Positions 28,838 to 39,292 are shown, counted from the first letter of the stretch. The stretch: DNA of 64,000 nt from Kaistella antarctica (GCF_900109615.1 NZ_FOIX01000002.1:785266-849265); one strand, 5' to 3'. The notes: a model not told the origin generated them from the sequence alone. Numbers and translations: made by a program.

Positions 28838-29916
28838 GACAGCCCAAAAATTTTGCTTTCTTCATTGATTCTTTTCACCACATTTTCAGTTCTTTCTCTA
28901 CTCGTATCGGTAATGAATATTTGTCCAAAATGTTCCTGATTCACCAGTTCAATTAATTGTGAAACTCTGGTGTCGTCTAATTTATCAAAGATATCATCGA
29001 GTAAAAGAATCGGCGTTTTCCCGGTTAATTCCTTAATCCGATTCATTTGCGAAAGTTTTAGGGCAATTAAAAAGGATTTCTGCTGACCTTGGCTGGCTGT
29101 TCTTTTCATTGAAATTCCATCCATTTCAAAAAGCAAATCATCTTTGTGAATTCCCTTAGAAGTGTACGTGAGCATTCGGTCTTTCTCCAAATTTTGTTGC
29201 AGTAAATCTCCAAAGTTATTATTGCTTAAATCTGATTCGTAAATGACCGTAATTTTCTCTTTTCCTTTAGAAATGATTTCGTAATAATTTTGAATTAAAG
29301 GAACGATTGAATCCGTAAATTCTCTCCTCTTTTCAAAAATTTTGGAGCCGAATTTAATTAAAGGTTCATTGTAAATCTCTAGATTATCCGAATCGAAATA
29401 TCGGTTTTTGGCGAAATCTTTTAGTAAAGCATTTCTTTGTTGAACCGTTTTTTGGTATTGAATTAAGTTAAAAAGATACTCTGAATCTGTTTGCGAAATC
29501 ATCGCATCTAAAAACTTTCGCCTGCTTTCTCCCGAGTCAGAGATTAAGTTAGAATCGTAGGGAGAAATAATGACACTTGGCAGGAAACCAATATGATCCG
29601 CGATTCGATCGTAGGATTTATCGTTCTTCTTGATGATTTTCTTAGCTTCTTTGGGTTGCTGAATTTTGATGATGTTTTCTTTTTCACCATCGTCGATTGT
29701 TCCTTCAATCGTGAAAAAGTCCTCTTCAATTTTGATATTATTGAGATCTTTATTTCCCAGGAAACTTTTAGCCATCGACAAGTAATGAAGTGCATCCAAA
29801 ATATTTGTTTTTCCGACGCCATTATTTCCGACAAAACAGTTAATTTGTTTTGAGAAATCAAAGTCTTGTTCCTGATGATTTTTGAAGTTTTGAATTTTTA
29901 AATTGTTGATGATCAT
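28834..29916 (-). CDS. recF: DNA replication and repair protein RecF
   Basis: SMC-like ATPase that helps load RecA at single-strand gaps. Walker A GNNGVGKTNILDALHYLSMA lies near residues 29-48; the ABC signature is TASQGQQKSFLIALKLSQM and Walker B is PILLLDDIFDKLDDTR with the D-loop next to it. At 360 residues it has normal length. The downstream DUF721 gene overlaps by ATGA. The toxin-antitoxin pair upstream on the same strand ends only three bases before the recF start, so read-through into recF is possible. Confidence 0.96.
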   Translation of the reverse strand: MIINNLKIQNFKNHQEQDFDFSKQINCFVGNNGVGKTNILDALHYLSMAKSFLGNKDLNNIKIEEDFFTIEGTIDDGEKENIIKIQQPKEAKKIIKKNDKSYDRIADHIGFLPSVIISPYDSNLISDSGESRRKFLDAMISQTDSEYLFNLIQYQKTVQQRNALLKDFAKNRYFDSDNLEIYNEPLIKFGSKIFEKRREFTDSIVPLIQNYYEIISKGKEKITVIYESDLSNNNFGDLLQQNLEKDRMLTYTSKGIHKDDLLFEMDGISMKRTASQGQQKSFLIALKLSQMNRIKELTGKTPILLLDDIFDKLDDTRVSQLIELVNQEHFGQIFITDTSRERTENVVKRINEESKIFGLS

Positions 29917-29919
29917 TTT

Positions 29920-30228
29920 TTATTTCTTCAAAATTTCGAGGAGTTTTTTTGGATTCTGTCTGCTGTCCCAAAAAGAAAGTATGAAAATATTTTGTTGGTC
30001 AATTTTATAAACCAAACCGTATTTTTCGAAATGGATAATTCGTGCATTATAGTTTTCAATTTCTTCACCAGCAAAAGGATTTAACTGAATTAAGTTTATT
30101 TTCTCATAGATGAGCAAATTAAGTCTTTTAGAATATAAAATACTTTTGTTTCTTTTATTCCAATATGCAAAAAGTTTATTTCTTTGGTTAATTGCTAAAT
30201 TAGTCCAAACAACAATCACTGCATCCAT
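29920..30228 (-). CDS. RelE/ParE-type toxin of a type II toxin-antitoxin system
   Basis: Predicted 102-residue toxin. It carries the ParE/RelE fold pattern: TNLAINQRNKLFAYWNKRN at the start, NPFAGEEIENYNARIIHFEK in the middle, a central YKIDQQNIFILSFWDSRQNP and terminal Lys-rich helix. Whether it inhibits gyrase (ParE) or cleaves mRNA (RelE) is not clear. Its first 13 bases overlap the end of the antitoxin gene, the usual antitoxin-first order. recF starts three bases downstream. Confidence 0.82.
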   Translation of the reverse strand: MDAVIVVWTNLAINQRNKLFAYWNKRNKSILYSKRLNLLIYEKINLIQLNPFAGEEIENYNARIIHFEKYGLVYKIDQQNIFILSFWDSRQNPKKLLEILKK

Positions 30229-30455
30229 TCCTCATCCAGTTTTCTAAGTTCCTCATCCGTCAAAGTTCTTCCATACTTAATATCGTCTTCCGCCATTAGT
30301 AGCATTTCCTTCTGTGTTTCCGAAAGTTTGAATTTGAGCTCCGAATCGTTTTCAGTTGACGAAAATATTTTGTCTAGTGCATCTAACAAATCTATATTTT
30401 TTGTTAAAAATATTTTTTGAACCAATCTGCTTCTTAACACATCTAAATTTTCCAT
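30216..30455 (-). CDS. Antitoxin partner of the RelE/ParE toxin
   Basis: Small acidic protein. The ATG at 30455 (MENLDVLRSRLVQKIFLTKN) is preferred over the longer frame from 30488. It has an N-terminal helical part and a C-terminal tail KYGRTLTDEELRKLDEEWMQ that is typical of the toxin-wrapping segment of such antitoxins. No clear DNA-binding motif is visible. It overlaps the toxin gene by 13 bases. Confidence 0.75.
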   Translation of the reverse strand: MENLDVLRSRLVQKIFLTKNIDLLDALDKIFSSTENDSELKFKLSETQKEMLLMAEDDIKYGRTLTDEELRKLDEEWMQ

Positions 30456-30520
30456 TACCCATAATTTCTGTAAAGATAAAAATTTCATTTCGGACTTCTT
30501 TCACAAAAGACTTGCTGAAT

Positions 30521-32341
30521 TTAGTTTTCAAAATTGACGAAATGCGGAATATCGGTTCCAAATGAGTTGATAGGAATCATATCATTTCGGTAACCATTGA
30601 AATCGTACGCTGCCTTATTATCAAAAGGAACATTCGGATAATAGACAAATGAAATCTGGATTTTGTTGAATACTAAATATGGATTGTCGATCAACACACC
30701 CAATCCAAATTTCGAATTGGTTTTTGCGTTGAATAAACTCTGATTATTTTGTGAAAGCCAACCTAAAGCGATAATACTATATGGACTAAAATGGAAGTTC
30801 TTCCAGGTTTTATTGACGAACATTTGCATCTGATGACGCAGAATTAATTTCTTTGTTCCGATATAATCACCACTATATTCAGGGAATTCTGAGTCATCAG
30901 AAAAATTAATTCGGTTTTTGTAAGAGGTATTGTAAAGCTGACTTCCCCAGGAGAAAGTAGGCGAAAAGAAATGTCTCACTTTGGCAAATTTCCAGTCTTG
31001 TAAATTGGTAAAATAAGTTCCTTCCAGTTTGAAAGAATCGGTATTTTCTTTTTCTTCATTAAAGAATCTTCCATATTCAGCTTTGGCCGTAAAATATCCC
31101 CAGTTGAAAAAACTCCCATACGAGGTCGATAAACCGGCATACGGAATTACCTTTTCACTTCTCGTAAGCAATCCACCCGTGAGACCAAATGATTTTCCAT
31201 ACGGAATATCTTCCGGAAGATTGTAGTCGAAAATATCTCGCTTCACCTCAAATTTTCTTTCAATATAATTTGCCGACGCTAAAAAACTGGTGTACGTGGA
31301 AAAAAAGTTTTGTGGATCAATTGCTGGACTGTCTTTGTACTGGTAGTTTTGAAAACGTCCCAAGACCGCGATGTTTCGAGAAATTTCACCTTGATTCCCG
31401 ACAAATACTGGGAACTGATATCCGCCCCACAAATCCTGATTGTAAACCTTGATTTGAACTTCTGGAAAAGAATCCGTATTTTCGATCGGCATCAAAACTT
31501 TGCGCATAAAATATTCAAAGGAAAATCCTCCAGCCCATTTCGTAAGCGGAGAAAAGAACTCACGACTGGCGCTAAAATTGATTCTTTCGTTGTCTGAAAA
31601 ATCCTTTTCTCCCAAAATTCCGGCATTAATAAAAGTTCCAAAAAGGTTGTAAGCCATATAACTTCCAAACAGCTGAGTGTTTTTTTCCTTAAAATCATTG
31701 GAGTAAAGGAAGTTGACCTCATGACCTAAGCCGAGCAGATTTTGTTCTTTAATTCCTACTCCGATTTTACTGCCCGATAATCTGAACCTCGGTTTTAAAC
31801 TCCAGGAATCCAAAACTTTCACGAGTACATCAATTGAATCCTTGCTAGAAATGTTGTCAATAACACTGATATTGATCCGATTAACAAATTTCATATCCCT
31901 TAAAACACGTTCGGATTCGTATAGTTTTTGAGCATTGTATTCTTCTCCTTTTTTGAAAAGCAGATAATTATTGATGGTTGATTTTTTAGAATCGATGTGA
32001 ATACGATCCGCAAGTCGGTCGTACCATTTAGCATTCTCTTTTTTTTGTGCAATCTGATATCCAAAAGGATCAATCGTTTCAATTATAATATTTCGAATTA
32101 TTTTTCCTGAATAGGAGGCCGTGGAAGGCTTTTCAATGCGCGATGCTACAGAAACAGAATCGGCTTCCCGACGAAAAACAAAACGGTGGATAAATTTTGT
32201 GGATTTCCGCTTGTCAGAAAACGCTTCGATTTTATAATATAGGGAATCCTTTTTCTCTAATGAATCTTTTTTTTCTTGCGCTGAAACAAAAGAAATACCA
32301 CATAGAAATAGCGTGAGGAAAAGGAAAGTAAAAGATTTCAA
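30521..32341 (-). CDS. Omp85-superfamily-like outer-membrane protein
   Basis: Exported protein of 606 residues with signal peptide LFLCGISFVSAQ. Residues about 75-185 look like one POTRA-type module (GKIIRNIIIETIDPFGY followed later by SINVISVIDNIS-like and DVLVKVLDSWSLKPRF). The rest reads as amphipathic strands of a large barrel and ends with an aromatic strand. Similarity to BamA/TamA/surface antigen D15 is inferred from this layout; the exact substrate is unknown. A UbiA-like membrane gene lies 25 bases upstream on the same strand, so they may be cotranscribed. Confidence 0.72.
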   Translation of the reverse strand: MKSFTFLFLTLFLCGISFVSAQEKKDSLEKKDSLYYKIEAFSDKRKSTKFIHRFVFRREADSVSVASRIEKPSTASYSGKIIRNIIIETIDPFGYQIAQKKENAKWYDRLADRIHIDSKKSTINNYLLFKKGEEYNAQKLYESERVLRDMKFVNRINISVIDNISSKDSIDVLVKVLDSWSLKPRFRLSGSKIGVGIKEQNLLGLGHEVNFLYSNDFKEKNTQLFGSYMAYNLFGTFINAGILGEKDFSDNERINFSASREFFSPLTKWAGGFSFEYFMRKVLMPIENTDSFPEVQIKVYNQDLWGGYQFPVFVGNQGEISRNIAVLGRFQNYQYKDSPAIDPQNFFSTYTSFLASANYIERKFEVKRDIFDYNLPEDIPYGKSFGLTGGLLTRSEKVIPYAGLSTSYGSFFNWGYFTAKAEYGRFFNEEKENTDSFKLEGTYFTNLQDWKFAKVRHFFSPTFSWGSQLYNTSYKNRINFSDDSEFPEYSGDYIGTKKLILRHQMQMFVNKTWKNFHFSPYSIIALGWLSQNNQSLFNAKTNSKFGLGVLIDNPYLVFNKIQISFVYYPNVPFDNKAAYDFNGYRNDMIPINSFGTDIPHFVNFEN

Positions 32342-32366
32342 GAAGATTTTATTTTGAAATTGAAGG

Positions 32367-33128
32367 TCAATATGTTAACCACTGCAAGGTAATAAAAAAC
32401 AAAGGCATTACGCTACAACTCTCTACCCAAAACGAAAAATAGGAATCTTTATTAGAATTCTCAGCATAGTAAATAAAGATAAAAGTAAAGACAGTTGTCA
32501 AATAAAAAGCAATTGAAAATTGGGGTTTTAAATAAAAAATTGCCAAAAGTAAACTGATGAAAATTAAAAAATAAGCCAAGTATTTGGTATTCTGAATTCC
32601 GATAAGTCGTGGAAAGGTGACGATGGTATCCGATTTCATATCTCGAATGTCAAAAGGTAAAACCAACGCCGTAATAAAAAGCCAGCTGATCCAGAAAATT
32701 TCTGCGTGAAAAGTCGGAAGGATCAACCAGGAATTGATCAAGGCCCAAGTTAATCCAACGTAGAATATTTTAAATAAAGGGATTTCACGAACAAAGTATT
32801 TTAAAAATTTACTGTCATACAGAAGACCAATTATCACGATGATTAACCACTTTATTAATCGGCCATCATTATGATTGTAGATAATTAAAGCTGCCGAAAC
32901 GATCCCTGAAATTACATTAAAAACTAAAACTTTATAGAAAAGCTTTCCGCTGTTCTGATGCTTTGTGTAAAGGTAGCCGCTAAAGTAAGTAATGAAAATT
33001 AGCGCGATGGTCGGTGTTTTGATGATATTCTGCTCGTACATAAAAAAAACGGCAAATGAAGTTCCCATCAAAGAAACATAAATTTGACTATCGATCAAGT
33101 ATTTTTTTAGTAAATTTAAACTGTTCAT
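32367..33128 (-). CDS. UbiA-like membrane protein lacking the first Asp motif
   Basis: Polytopic membrane protein of 253 residues, about eight hydrophobic segments. The second UbiA motif is well kept: DIRDMKSDTIVTFPRLIG near residues 160-177. At the position of the first motif NxxxDxxxD the sequence reads FSGYLYTKHQNSG without the Asp pair, so prenyl-diphosphate magnesium binding may be lost. A catalytically changed or inactive paralogue of the UbiA superfamily is likely. It is divergent from the alpha-2-macroglobulin gene. Confidence 0.68.
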   Translation of the reverse strand: MNSLNLLKKYLIDSQIYVSLMGTSFAVFFMYEQNIIKTPTIALIFITYFSGYLYTKHQNSGKLFYKVLVFNVISGIVSAALIIYNHNDGRLIKWLIIVIIGLLYDSKFLKYFVREIPLFKIFYVGLTWALINSWLILPTFHAEIFWISWLFITALVLPFDIRDMKSDTIVTFPRLIGIQNTKYLAYFLIFISLLLAIFYLKPQFSIAFYLTTVFTFIFIYYAENSNKDSYFSFWVESCSVMPLFFITLQWLTY

Positions 33129-33186
33129 TTATACTTCCTTAAGGCTTTTAAAAACCGTTCAGGTTTCCAAATTAGAAAACAAATCT

Positions 33187-36100
33187 ATGAAAAATAAAAT
33201 TTTTGCAATCCTTCTTTTCCTTTGCGCTTTTACGCATGTTATTGCTCAAAAATATTACGATGATCAATGGAAGAAAGTCGCTGAGAATTACAAAACTGGT
33301 AAATTCAAATCCAATCTTCCTTTAATTTTAGAAATTCAAAACCAAGCTATGAAAGAAGACAATGCCGTGCAACTCATTCGTTCTTTGAAAGCAGAATTCA
33401 GTATCGTGAATCAAACCAGAGATGATACTCAAAATAATGCTTCGAGCCAGTTTTTTACGAAATTAAAAGGATTAGATCAAAAATTGAAAGGCGATGATAA
33501 ATTGTTATATCAAGTTTTATTAGGAGAATTTTTTAGTGATTATTACAATCAAAATCAATGGCGAATTAATCAGAGAACGAATCTGAACAATCAGGATTTT
33601 GCCCAAATTGAAACGTGGTCAAAACTAGACTTTAAAAATTATTTGACTCAGCATTTTTCCAAATTGGAAGCGAATAAAAGTGATTTGCAAAAAATTCCGA
33701 TGTCCAAATACAAAGTAATTTTTGAGCAAACAGAAGACTTAGAATACTTTCCGACTTTGTTTGATTGGAATGCGATGAACGAAATTAAATTCTACAATAA
33801 TTCCCAACTCTTCACCCCAAACGAACTGAAAGTGAATCAACCTAAGATATCAAATCTGTATTCCGAATTGATTCAAAAAAATAGTGGAAACTCAAAATTA
33901 TATTTTCAGCATCAAAAATTAAATGATGATTGTGCTTTGTCGAATTGTAAAGTTAAAGTCGGAAAACTGCGAAAACTAGTCATTAATGCAAGTGCTGCAG
34001 ATGATTATCAACTGGTTATCATTGGTGAGATCATTGATCATTTACAGAATAAAGAAGATTTTAAGTTGGCTTTAATGGAGATCGACCAAGCCAAGAAATT
34101 ATATCCAAAGTCAAAGTTTCTCAACAATATTTTGAATCAAGAGAACAGCATTCTTCAACCAACCCTTACCATTCATTACGAAAATCATACGCAGGCAAAC
34201 CGTCCGATTCACTTAGTTGCCGAAGCAAAAAACGTTTCCAAATTTTCTTTAAATATTTATGAAGTTAAAGAGGATCAGCAAAATTTTTTAAAATATGTGG
34301 CCAATCAGTATCAGAAAGATCGTTTTGGTGCGGTTAAGAAAACTTTGGTAAAAAAAGAAACTTTTGAACTTCAAAATTTAAAGGATTATAAATCTCATAA
34401 AACATCACTCGAAATAAAAGCACTTCCGTCTGGAATTTATCTCGCCGAATATGTCGTTGAAAATTCTATTCAGCAAAATTTTTATTTCATCGTTACCAAT
34501 TCCAGAATTATTTTTAATAAAAAGGAGGAGCGGAAAACGAGTGAAAATCAGATGAAACTAGTCAATCGTGAAAACGGGAAATCAGTCTCTCAGGAAAATC
34601 TAAAAATATTTGAATTTACCAACAATCAAAAAGCAAATATTCTTACGGCGAAAACTGATGAATCTGCTATCTTCAAATTACCTGTTTCGAAAGACGATGG
34701 ATATTATCGTTATTTACTGGTTCAGCAACCGTCGACCAACGATTACAATTTAATGCAGGTCTACGGCAACCGTAATTATGGCGAACAGTTTTCGAAAATA
34801 GAATCAAATTTGGCTCAAATTTTTCTCGACCGTGCGATTTATCGTCCGGGACAACTCGTTTATTTCAAAGTAATTAATACTAAATTACTGATTGACGAAG
34901 AATCTGTCTCATCTGGAGTCGCACAGACGATTAAGCTCTATGATGCTAATGGTGAGGAACTTTCTTCTCAAAAATTCACCACCAACGATTTCGGCTCGTA
35001 CCACGGGAGTTTTACTTTGCCTAATGGAAAATTGAATGGTGAATTCTCTCTTCGAATTGATGGTAACAATGTGGATGCCTACAAAGACTTCAAGGTTGAA
35101 GAATACAAACGTCCGAAATTTGAAGTGACTTTTGAACCAATAAAAGAGGAATACAAATATGGACAAATTGTTGATTTAAAAGGAAAAGTAATGATGTTTT
35201 CCGGTGTGGCTTTGAGCAATGCTACCGTCAATTACGAGATCAAAAAACAAAATATTCGCTGGAGATATTTCTGGTGGTTTCCACGTGGAAATGATAATGA
35301 GAATTCTATTTTGGGCGAAGTGAAAACCAATGATAAAGGAGAATTCGCCATTAAACTAGATCTGAAAAAAGATGAAACCTTAGACGGAATTCAAGTTGAT
35401 AATTATGAGATTAATGCTTCTGTAACCGACATTAATGGTGAAACGCAATCTTCCACCGAAAATGTAAAAGTCGCGTCCGTTTCACATTATATTTCAACTG
35501 ATGAAATTGCGGATACCTTCACAGATGAACCTATTAAAATTAAGGTTGAAACCAAAAATTACAATAATCAGAATCTAAAGAAATCTTATCAAGTTAGATT
35601 ATCGAAGCTCCAACCAAAGGAAAGAGTGTATCGCTCTAATTTTGAAAATCAAATTCAGGACTTACCGAGTTTTTCAAAACCAGAATTCATTCAAAAATTC
35701 CCACACGATTATTTTTCCAAAGAAGAGAAAGACTGGAAAACACAATCTGTCATTCTGAATGGAGAAAAGCAAAGTGAAGAATCTCTCGAACTTGGAAAAT
35801 TGGCTGCCGGAAATTACAAACTCGAACTCTTTAATATCGAAGGAAAAGACACCATCAAAATAGAAAAGACTTTCGAAGTTTTCGATAAGCGATTTTTAAC
35901 GGATTCGCAGAAACCTTATTTAAAAGTGCTTCCACCAAAAGCTGAATTCAAGCGAACTGAAAAAGCGAAGGTCTTTGTCTATTCTGCAGTTCAAGATGCC
36001 TTGGTTAATGTTTATGTTCAAAACGGAAATGGTGAAACTTTAACGGACCAAAAGAAATTCAAAAATGGATTGTTAGAATACGTTGTTGTTTTCCCGAAAG

Positions 36101-39048
36101 ATGAAAGTATTGATCAAATCAATGTTCAGTTTCAGCTGGTCGCTTTTAATGATGTTCAAACGCAATCTGTTAATTTAAAAATTGCTTCCGACAAAAAACC
36201 TTTAAGAATTGAAACCGTAACCTTCCGTGATAAATTACAACCTGGACAAAAAGAAAAGTGGACGGTTAAAGTATTAGGAGCGGATAAGGAGAAGATCAAC
36301 GCAGAAGTTTTGGCGAATATGTATGATAAATCGTTGGACCAGTTTGCCAGCAATTCTTATTCATTCCGTAAAATATATCAAAGAAATTTCATTTTGAATT
36401 CTTATGGAATTACTGAAAGCTTGTCTCAGGAAGATTATAGTAAAAGAGTTCCGTATTTAAAAGAGAAAAACATCAACATTCCAGAATTTAACTGGCTTGA
36501 TGGTGGATTTAACAGAGAGTTCCTTTATGGAGATGCTTCTGGAATTCAGGTCGAGCGACAAAGTGCGAAATTGGAATCGAGTGATTCTGCAATGGCTCCT
36601 GCGCCATCAGTTGCAGATGACGAAGAAGGAATGGTAAAGAAAACAGTTTCAATGATTACTGGTTCCGCAACAAAAAAAACAGAAAATCTTGACAAAATCC
36701 CAGTTCGTCAAAATCTAAACGAAACCGCCTTTTTGTATCCAAACTTAATGACCGACAAAGACGGAAATGTAACTTTCGAATTTACATCGCCGGAAGCATT
36801 GACCCAATGGAAACTGATGTTTTTAGCGCATACGAAAGATGCACGTGCTGCAACTTTAGAAAAATCGGTAATTACCCAAAAAGAGTTTTCAGTAACGCCA
36901 AATTATCCTCGATTTTTGCGGGAAGGTGATGAGTTGAATCTGCAATCAAAACTTTCAAGCTTAGTTGATAAAAAATTGAGTGGAACGGCTCAGTTGCAAA
37001 TTTTAGATGCCTTTACCAATGAAGATATTTCATCAAAATTCAATTTAAAAGAGACGCAAAAATCATTTGAGTTAAAGGAAAATGGAAATGAAGTTGTGAC
37101 CTGGAAAGTGAAAGTTCCAAATGAGGTTTCTTCTATGATCATCAAAGTCGTTGCCACTTCGACCTCGCTCAGTGACCAAAGTAGATTTTCTGATGGCGAA
37201 CAAAAAGCGATCGCGGTTTTACCAAACAGAATGCTGGTGACTGATGCAGTGGCAATCTTTGTGAAAGAAGGTCAAACCAAAACTTTTAGTTTAGAGAATT
37301 TAGCAAAGAATACTTCGACAACTGCAACGAACTTTTCAAATACTTTGGAATTGACGACGAATCCGATTTGGGAAATAATGTTTGCCTTACCAAGTTTGAA
37401 AAATGATACTAACAATTCTGCGGATGTCGTTTTCAACAAATGGTTTGCCGATGTTTTGGCTTCCGAAATTTTCAAAGCCAATCCGAAATTAAAAACCGTT
37501 TTCGAGGAATATCAAAGCAAAGGTTTATTGGTTTCTAATTTGGAGAAAAATCAAGAACTGAAACAATTGTTGCTGGAAGAAACGCCATGGGTTTTAGAAA
37601 GTAAAGACGAAACCGAGCAAATGCAGAAACTAGCGAGATTGTTCGATGCGAATACGATGCTAAATTCCATCAATGAAGATTGGAGCGAATTGCAGAAATT
37701 GCAAAATCCAGATGGTGGCTTTTCTTGGTATCAAGGTTATCCGAGTTCGTATTACAACTCACTTTACATTTTGAAAAATTTAGGAAAAATCAATGAATGG
37801 TTAAAAGGAAACACGGCTGATTATCAATCTTCCGAGCAGAAAGAAATGGTTGCGAAACTCATTAAATATGTTGATTCCGAAGTATTTCGATATTACACTT
37901 TTCCGGTCGCTGAGCCTAGTCGAAGCGATATTTGGAATAATTATGTTCTGGACTATCTAGACACCCGAAATTATTGGGAAAAAGACTTTCCATTAAAAGG
38001 AAAAGGAGCACAATTAAAAGCTTTGGTCATTAAAAAAGCGCCGACCGCGAAAATTACAGACTTTACGTTCTTTGGGTTGCATCGTGCGGCTTTACTTTTC
38101 AACGATTACAAACTTCCAGCAGTTTCTAAAAAATTACTGACTTATTTAAAAGATACATCAACCGAATCAGAAACACAGGGAATTTACTGGAAACAAAATT
38201 TAAATGATTGGGGATGGTATTCTTCGAAAACCGTGAATCACGCCGGAGCATTGGAAGCTTTCAATAAATTAACGCCAACTGATGAAACTTTTATAGAAGA
38301 AATGAAAATTTGGTTGATAACGCAGAAAGAAGTCAACTCTTGGGGAAGTTCGCGCGGAACAGCGGAAGTAATTTTCACGATTCTAAATTCCGGAAAATCC
38401 TGGACGACGGCAGAAAGCGATAAAGCGACCATAATCTGGGGCGGAAAAGAATTGTCCAATCCAGATACAAAAGCGACAGGTTACATAAAATCAACTTTAA
38501 AAGATGAAGAAATCGAAACTAAATTGGGAACCGTTACGGTTACAAAACCAGGTCCTGGAATTGTTCAAGGTGGATTGTTCTGGCAATATTATGAGGATTT
38601 GGATAAAATAAAATCTTCAGAATCTTATATTTCAATTAGCAAAGAATTGTACAAAAAAGTAAAAACGGTGAATGGGGAAGAGTTGCAGAAAATTAGTGGC
38701 GACACTCCGCTGAAAGTCGGTGATAAAGTTACCGTAAGAATGATTCTGAATACCGATCGGAACATGGAATTCATTCACTTGAAAGATATGCGAGCAGCAG
38801 GTTTTGAACCTTTAAATGTGATCTCTGGTTACGAATGGAAAAACGGTTTAGGTTACTATCAGTCAACCAAAGATGCCTCGACCAATTTCTATATAGAAAA
38901 TATGAGAAAAGGAAGATACGTCTTCGAGTACGATTATATCTGCAATGCTTCAGGAACGTTCAGCAATGGAATTACGACTTTGCAAAATTATTACGCACCG
39001 CAAATGAATGCGCATACGAAAGGAACAAAAATCACGATTACCGAATAA
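33187..39048 (+). CDS. Alpha-2-macroglobulin family protein without thioester
   Basis: Very large exported protein (1953 residues) with signal peptide LLFLCAFTHVIAQ. Macroglobulin domains include the FLDRAIYRPGQLVYFKV signature near residue 545. The A2M domain follows with SPEALTQWKLMFLAHTKDAR near residue 1200 and SVTPNYPRFLREGDE near 1237. The alpha/alpha toroid with GGFSWYQGYPSSYYN lies near residue 1510. Where thioester forms carry a CxEQ motif, the sequence reads LKNDTNNSADVVFNKWFADV, with no Cys, so this protein cannot form a covalent thioester bond. Bacterial members are thought to trap proteases in the periplasm or at the surface. No pbpC gene is adjacent. Confidence 0.93.
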   Translation: MKNKIFAILLFLCAFTHVIAQKYYDDQWKKVAENYKTGKFKSNLPLILEIQNQAMKEDNAVQLIRSLKAEFSIVNQTRDDTQNNASSQFFTKLKGLDQKLKGDDKLLYQVLLGEFFSDYYNQNQWRINQRTNLNNQDFAQIETWSKLDFKNYLTQHFSKLEANKSDLQKIPMSKYKVIFEQTEDLEYFPTLFDWNAMNEIKFYNNSQLFTPNELKVNQPKISNLYSELIQKNSGNSKLYFQHQKLNDDCALSNCKVKVGKLRKLVINASAADDYQLVIIGEIIDHLQNKEDFKLALMEIDQAKKLYPKSKFLNNILNQENSILQPTLTIHYENHTQANRPIHLVAEAKNVSKFSLNIYEVKEDQQNFLKYVANQYQKDRFGAVKKTLVKKETFELQNLKDYKSHKTSLEIKALPSGIYLAEYVVENSIQQNFYFIVTNSRIIFNKKEERKTSENQMKLVNRENGKSVSQENLKIFEFTNNQKANILTAKTDESAIFKLPVSKDDGYYRYLLVQQPSTNDYNLMQVYGNRNYGEQFSKIESNLAQIFLDRAIYRPGQLVYFKVINTKLLIDEESVSSGVAQTIKLYDANGEELSSQKFTTNDFGSYHGSFTLPNGKLNGEFSLRIDGNNVDAYKDFKVEEYKRPKFEVTFEPIKEEYKYGQIVDLKGKVMMFSGVALSNATVNYEIKKQNIRWRYFWWFPRGNDNENSILGEVKTNDKGEFAIKLDLKKDETLDGIQVDNYEINASVTDINGETQSSTENVKVASVSHYISTDEIADTFTDEPIKIKVETKNYNNQNLKKSYQVRLSKLQPKERVYRSNFENQIQDLPSFSKPEFIQKFPHDYFSKEEKDWKTQSVILNGEKQSEESLELGKLAAGNYKLELFNIEGKDTIKIEKTFEVFDKRFLTDSQKPYLKVLPPKAEFKRTEKAKVFVYSAVQDALVNVYVQNGNGETLTDQKKFKNGLLEYVVVFPKDESIDQINVQFQLVAFNDVQTQSVNLKIASDKKPLRIETVTFRDKLQPGQKEKWTVKVLGADKEKINAEVLANMYDKSLDQFASNSYSFRKIYQRNFILNSYGITESLSQEDYSKRVPYLKEKNINIPEFNWLDGGFNREFLYGDASGIQVERQSAKLESSDSAMAPAPSVADDEEGMVKKTVSMITGSATKKTENLDKIPVRQNLNETAFLYPNLMTDKDGNVTFEFTSPEALTQWKLMFLAHTKDARAATLEKSVITQKEFSVTPNYPRFLREGDELNLQSKLSSLVDKKLSGTAQLQILDAFTNEDISSKFNLKETQKSFELKENGNEVVTWKVKVPNEVSSMIIKVVATSTSLSDQSRFSDGEQKAIAVLPNRMLVTDAVAIFVKEGQTKTFSLENLAKNTSTTATNFSNTLELTTNPIWEIMFALPSLKNDTNNSADVVFNKWFADVLASEIFKANPKLKTVFEEYQSKGLLVSNLEKNQELKQLLLEETPWVLESKDETEQMQKLARLFDANTMLNSINEDWSELQKLQNPDGGFSWYQGYPSSYYNSLYILKNLGKINEWLKGNTADYQSSEQKEMVAKLIKYVDSEVFRYYTFPVAEPSRSDIWNNYVLDYLDTRNYWEKDFPLKGKGAQLKALVIKKAPTAKITDFTFFGLHRAALLFNDYKLPAVSKKLLTYLKDTSTESETQGIYWKQNLNDWGWYSSKTVNHAGALEAFNKLTPTDETFIEEMKIWLITQKEVNSWGSSRGTAEVIFTILNSGKSWTTAESDKATIIWGGKELSNPDTKATGYIKSTLKDEEIETKLGTVTVTKPGPGIVQGGLFWQYYEDLDKIKSSESYISISKELYKKVKTVNGEELQKISGDTPLKVGDKVTVRMILNTDRNMEFIHLKDMRAAGFEPLNVISGYEWKNGLGYYQSTKDASTNFYIENMRKGRYVFEYDYICNASGTFSNGITTLQNYYAPQMNAHTKGTKITITE

Positions 39049-39051
39049 CTC

Positions 39052-39143
39052 ACTTTGCCAAATCGTAGATTCCATGAAGTGAAAGTTTAAAATCTTTGGC
39101 AAAGTTTTAAAATTCAATCCGTTTCAATTTTGAAACGGATTTT
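39052..39143 (+). terminator. Two tandem hairpins after the alpha-2-macroglobulin gene
   Basis: First an 11-bp inverted repeat ACTTTGCCAAA/TTTGGCAAAGT (39052-39062 and 39095-39105) with a 32-base loop, then a compact terminator AATCCGTTTCA/TGAAACGGATT (39116-39126 and 39131-39141) followed by T. The second is a clear rho-independent terminator; the first may be regulatory or incidental. Confidence 0.8.
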
Positions 39144-39292
39144 TTCATTTCTATTTGTATTGACAAATTACACTATTTATATGTTAATAAATTTTTACCG
39201 AATCCGAAGAATTTAACAACAATAACCGTGGATGAAATCCATGGAAACGTCAAGATAATTATTTGCAGATAAATTCCAACGCATAATACGTT

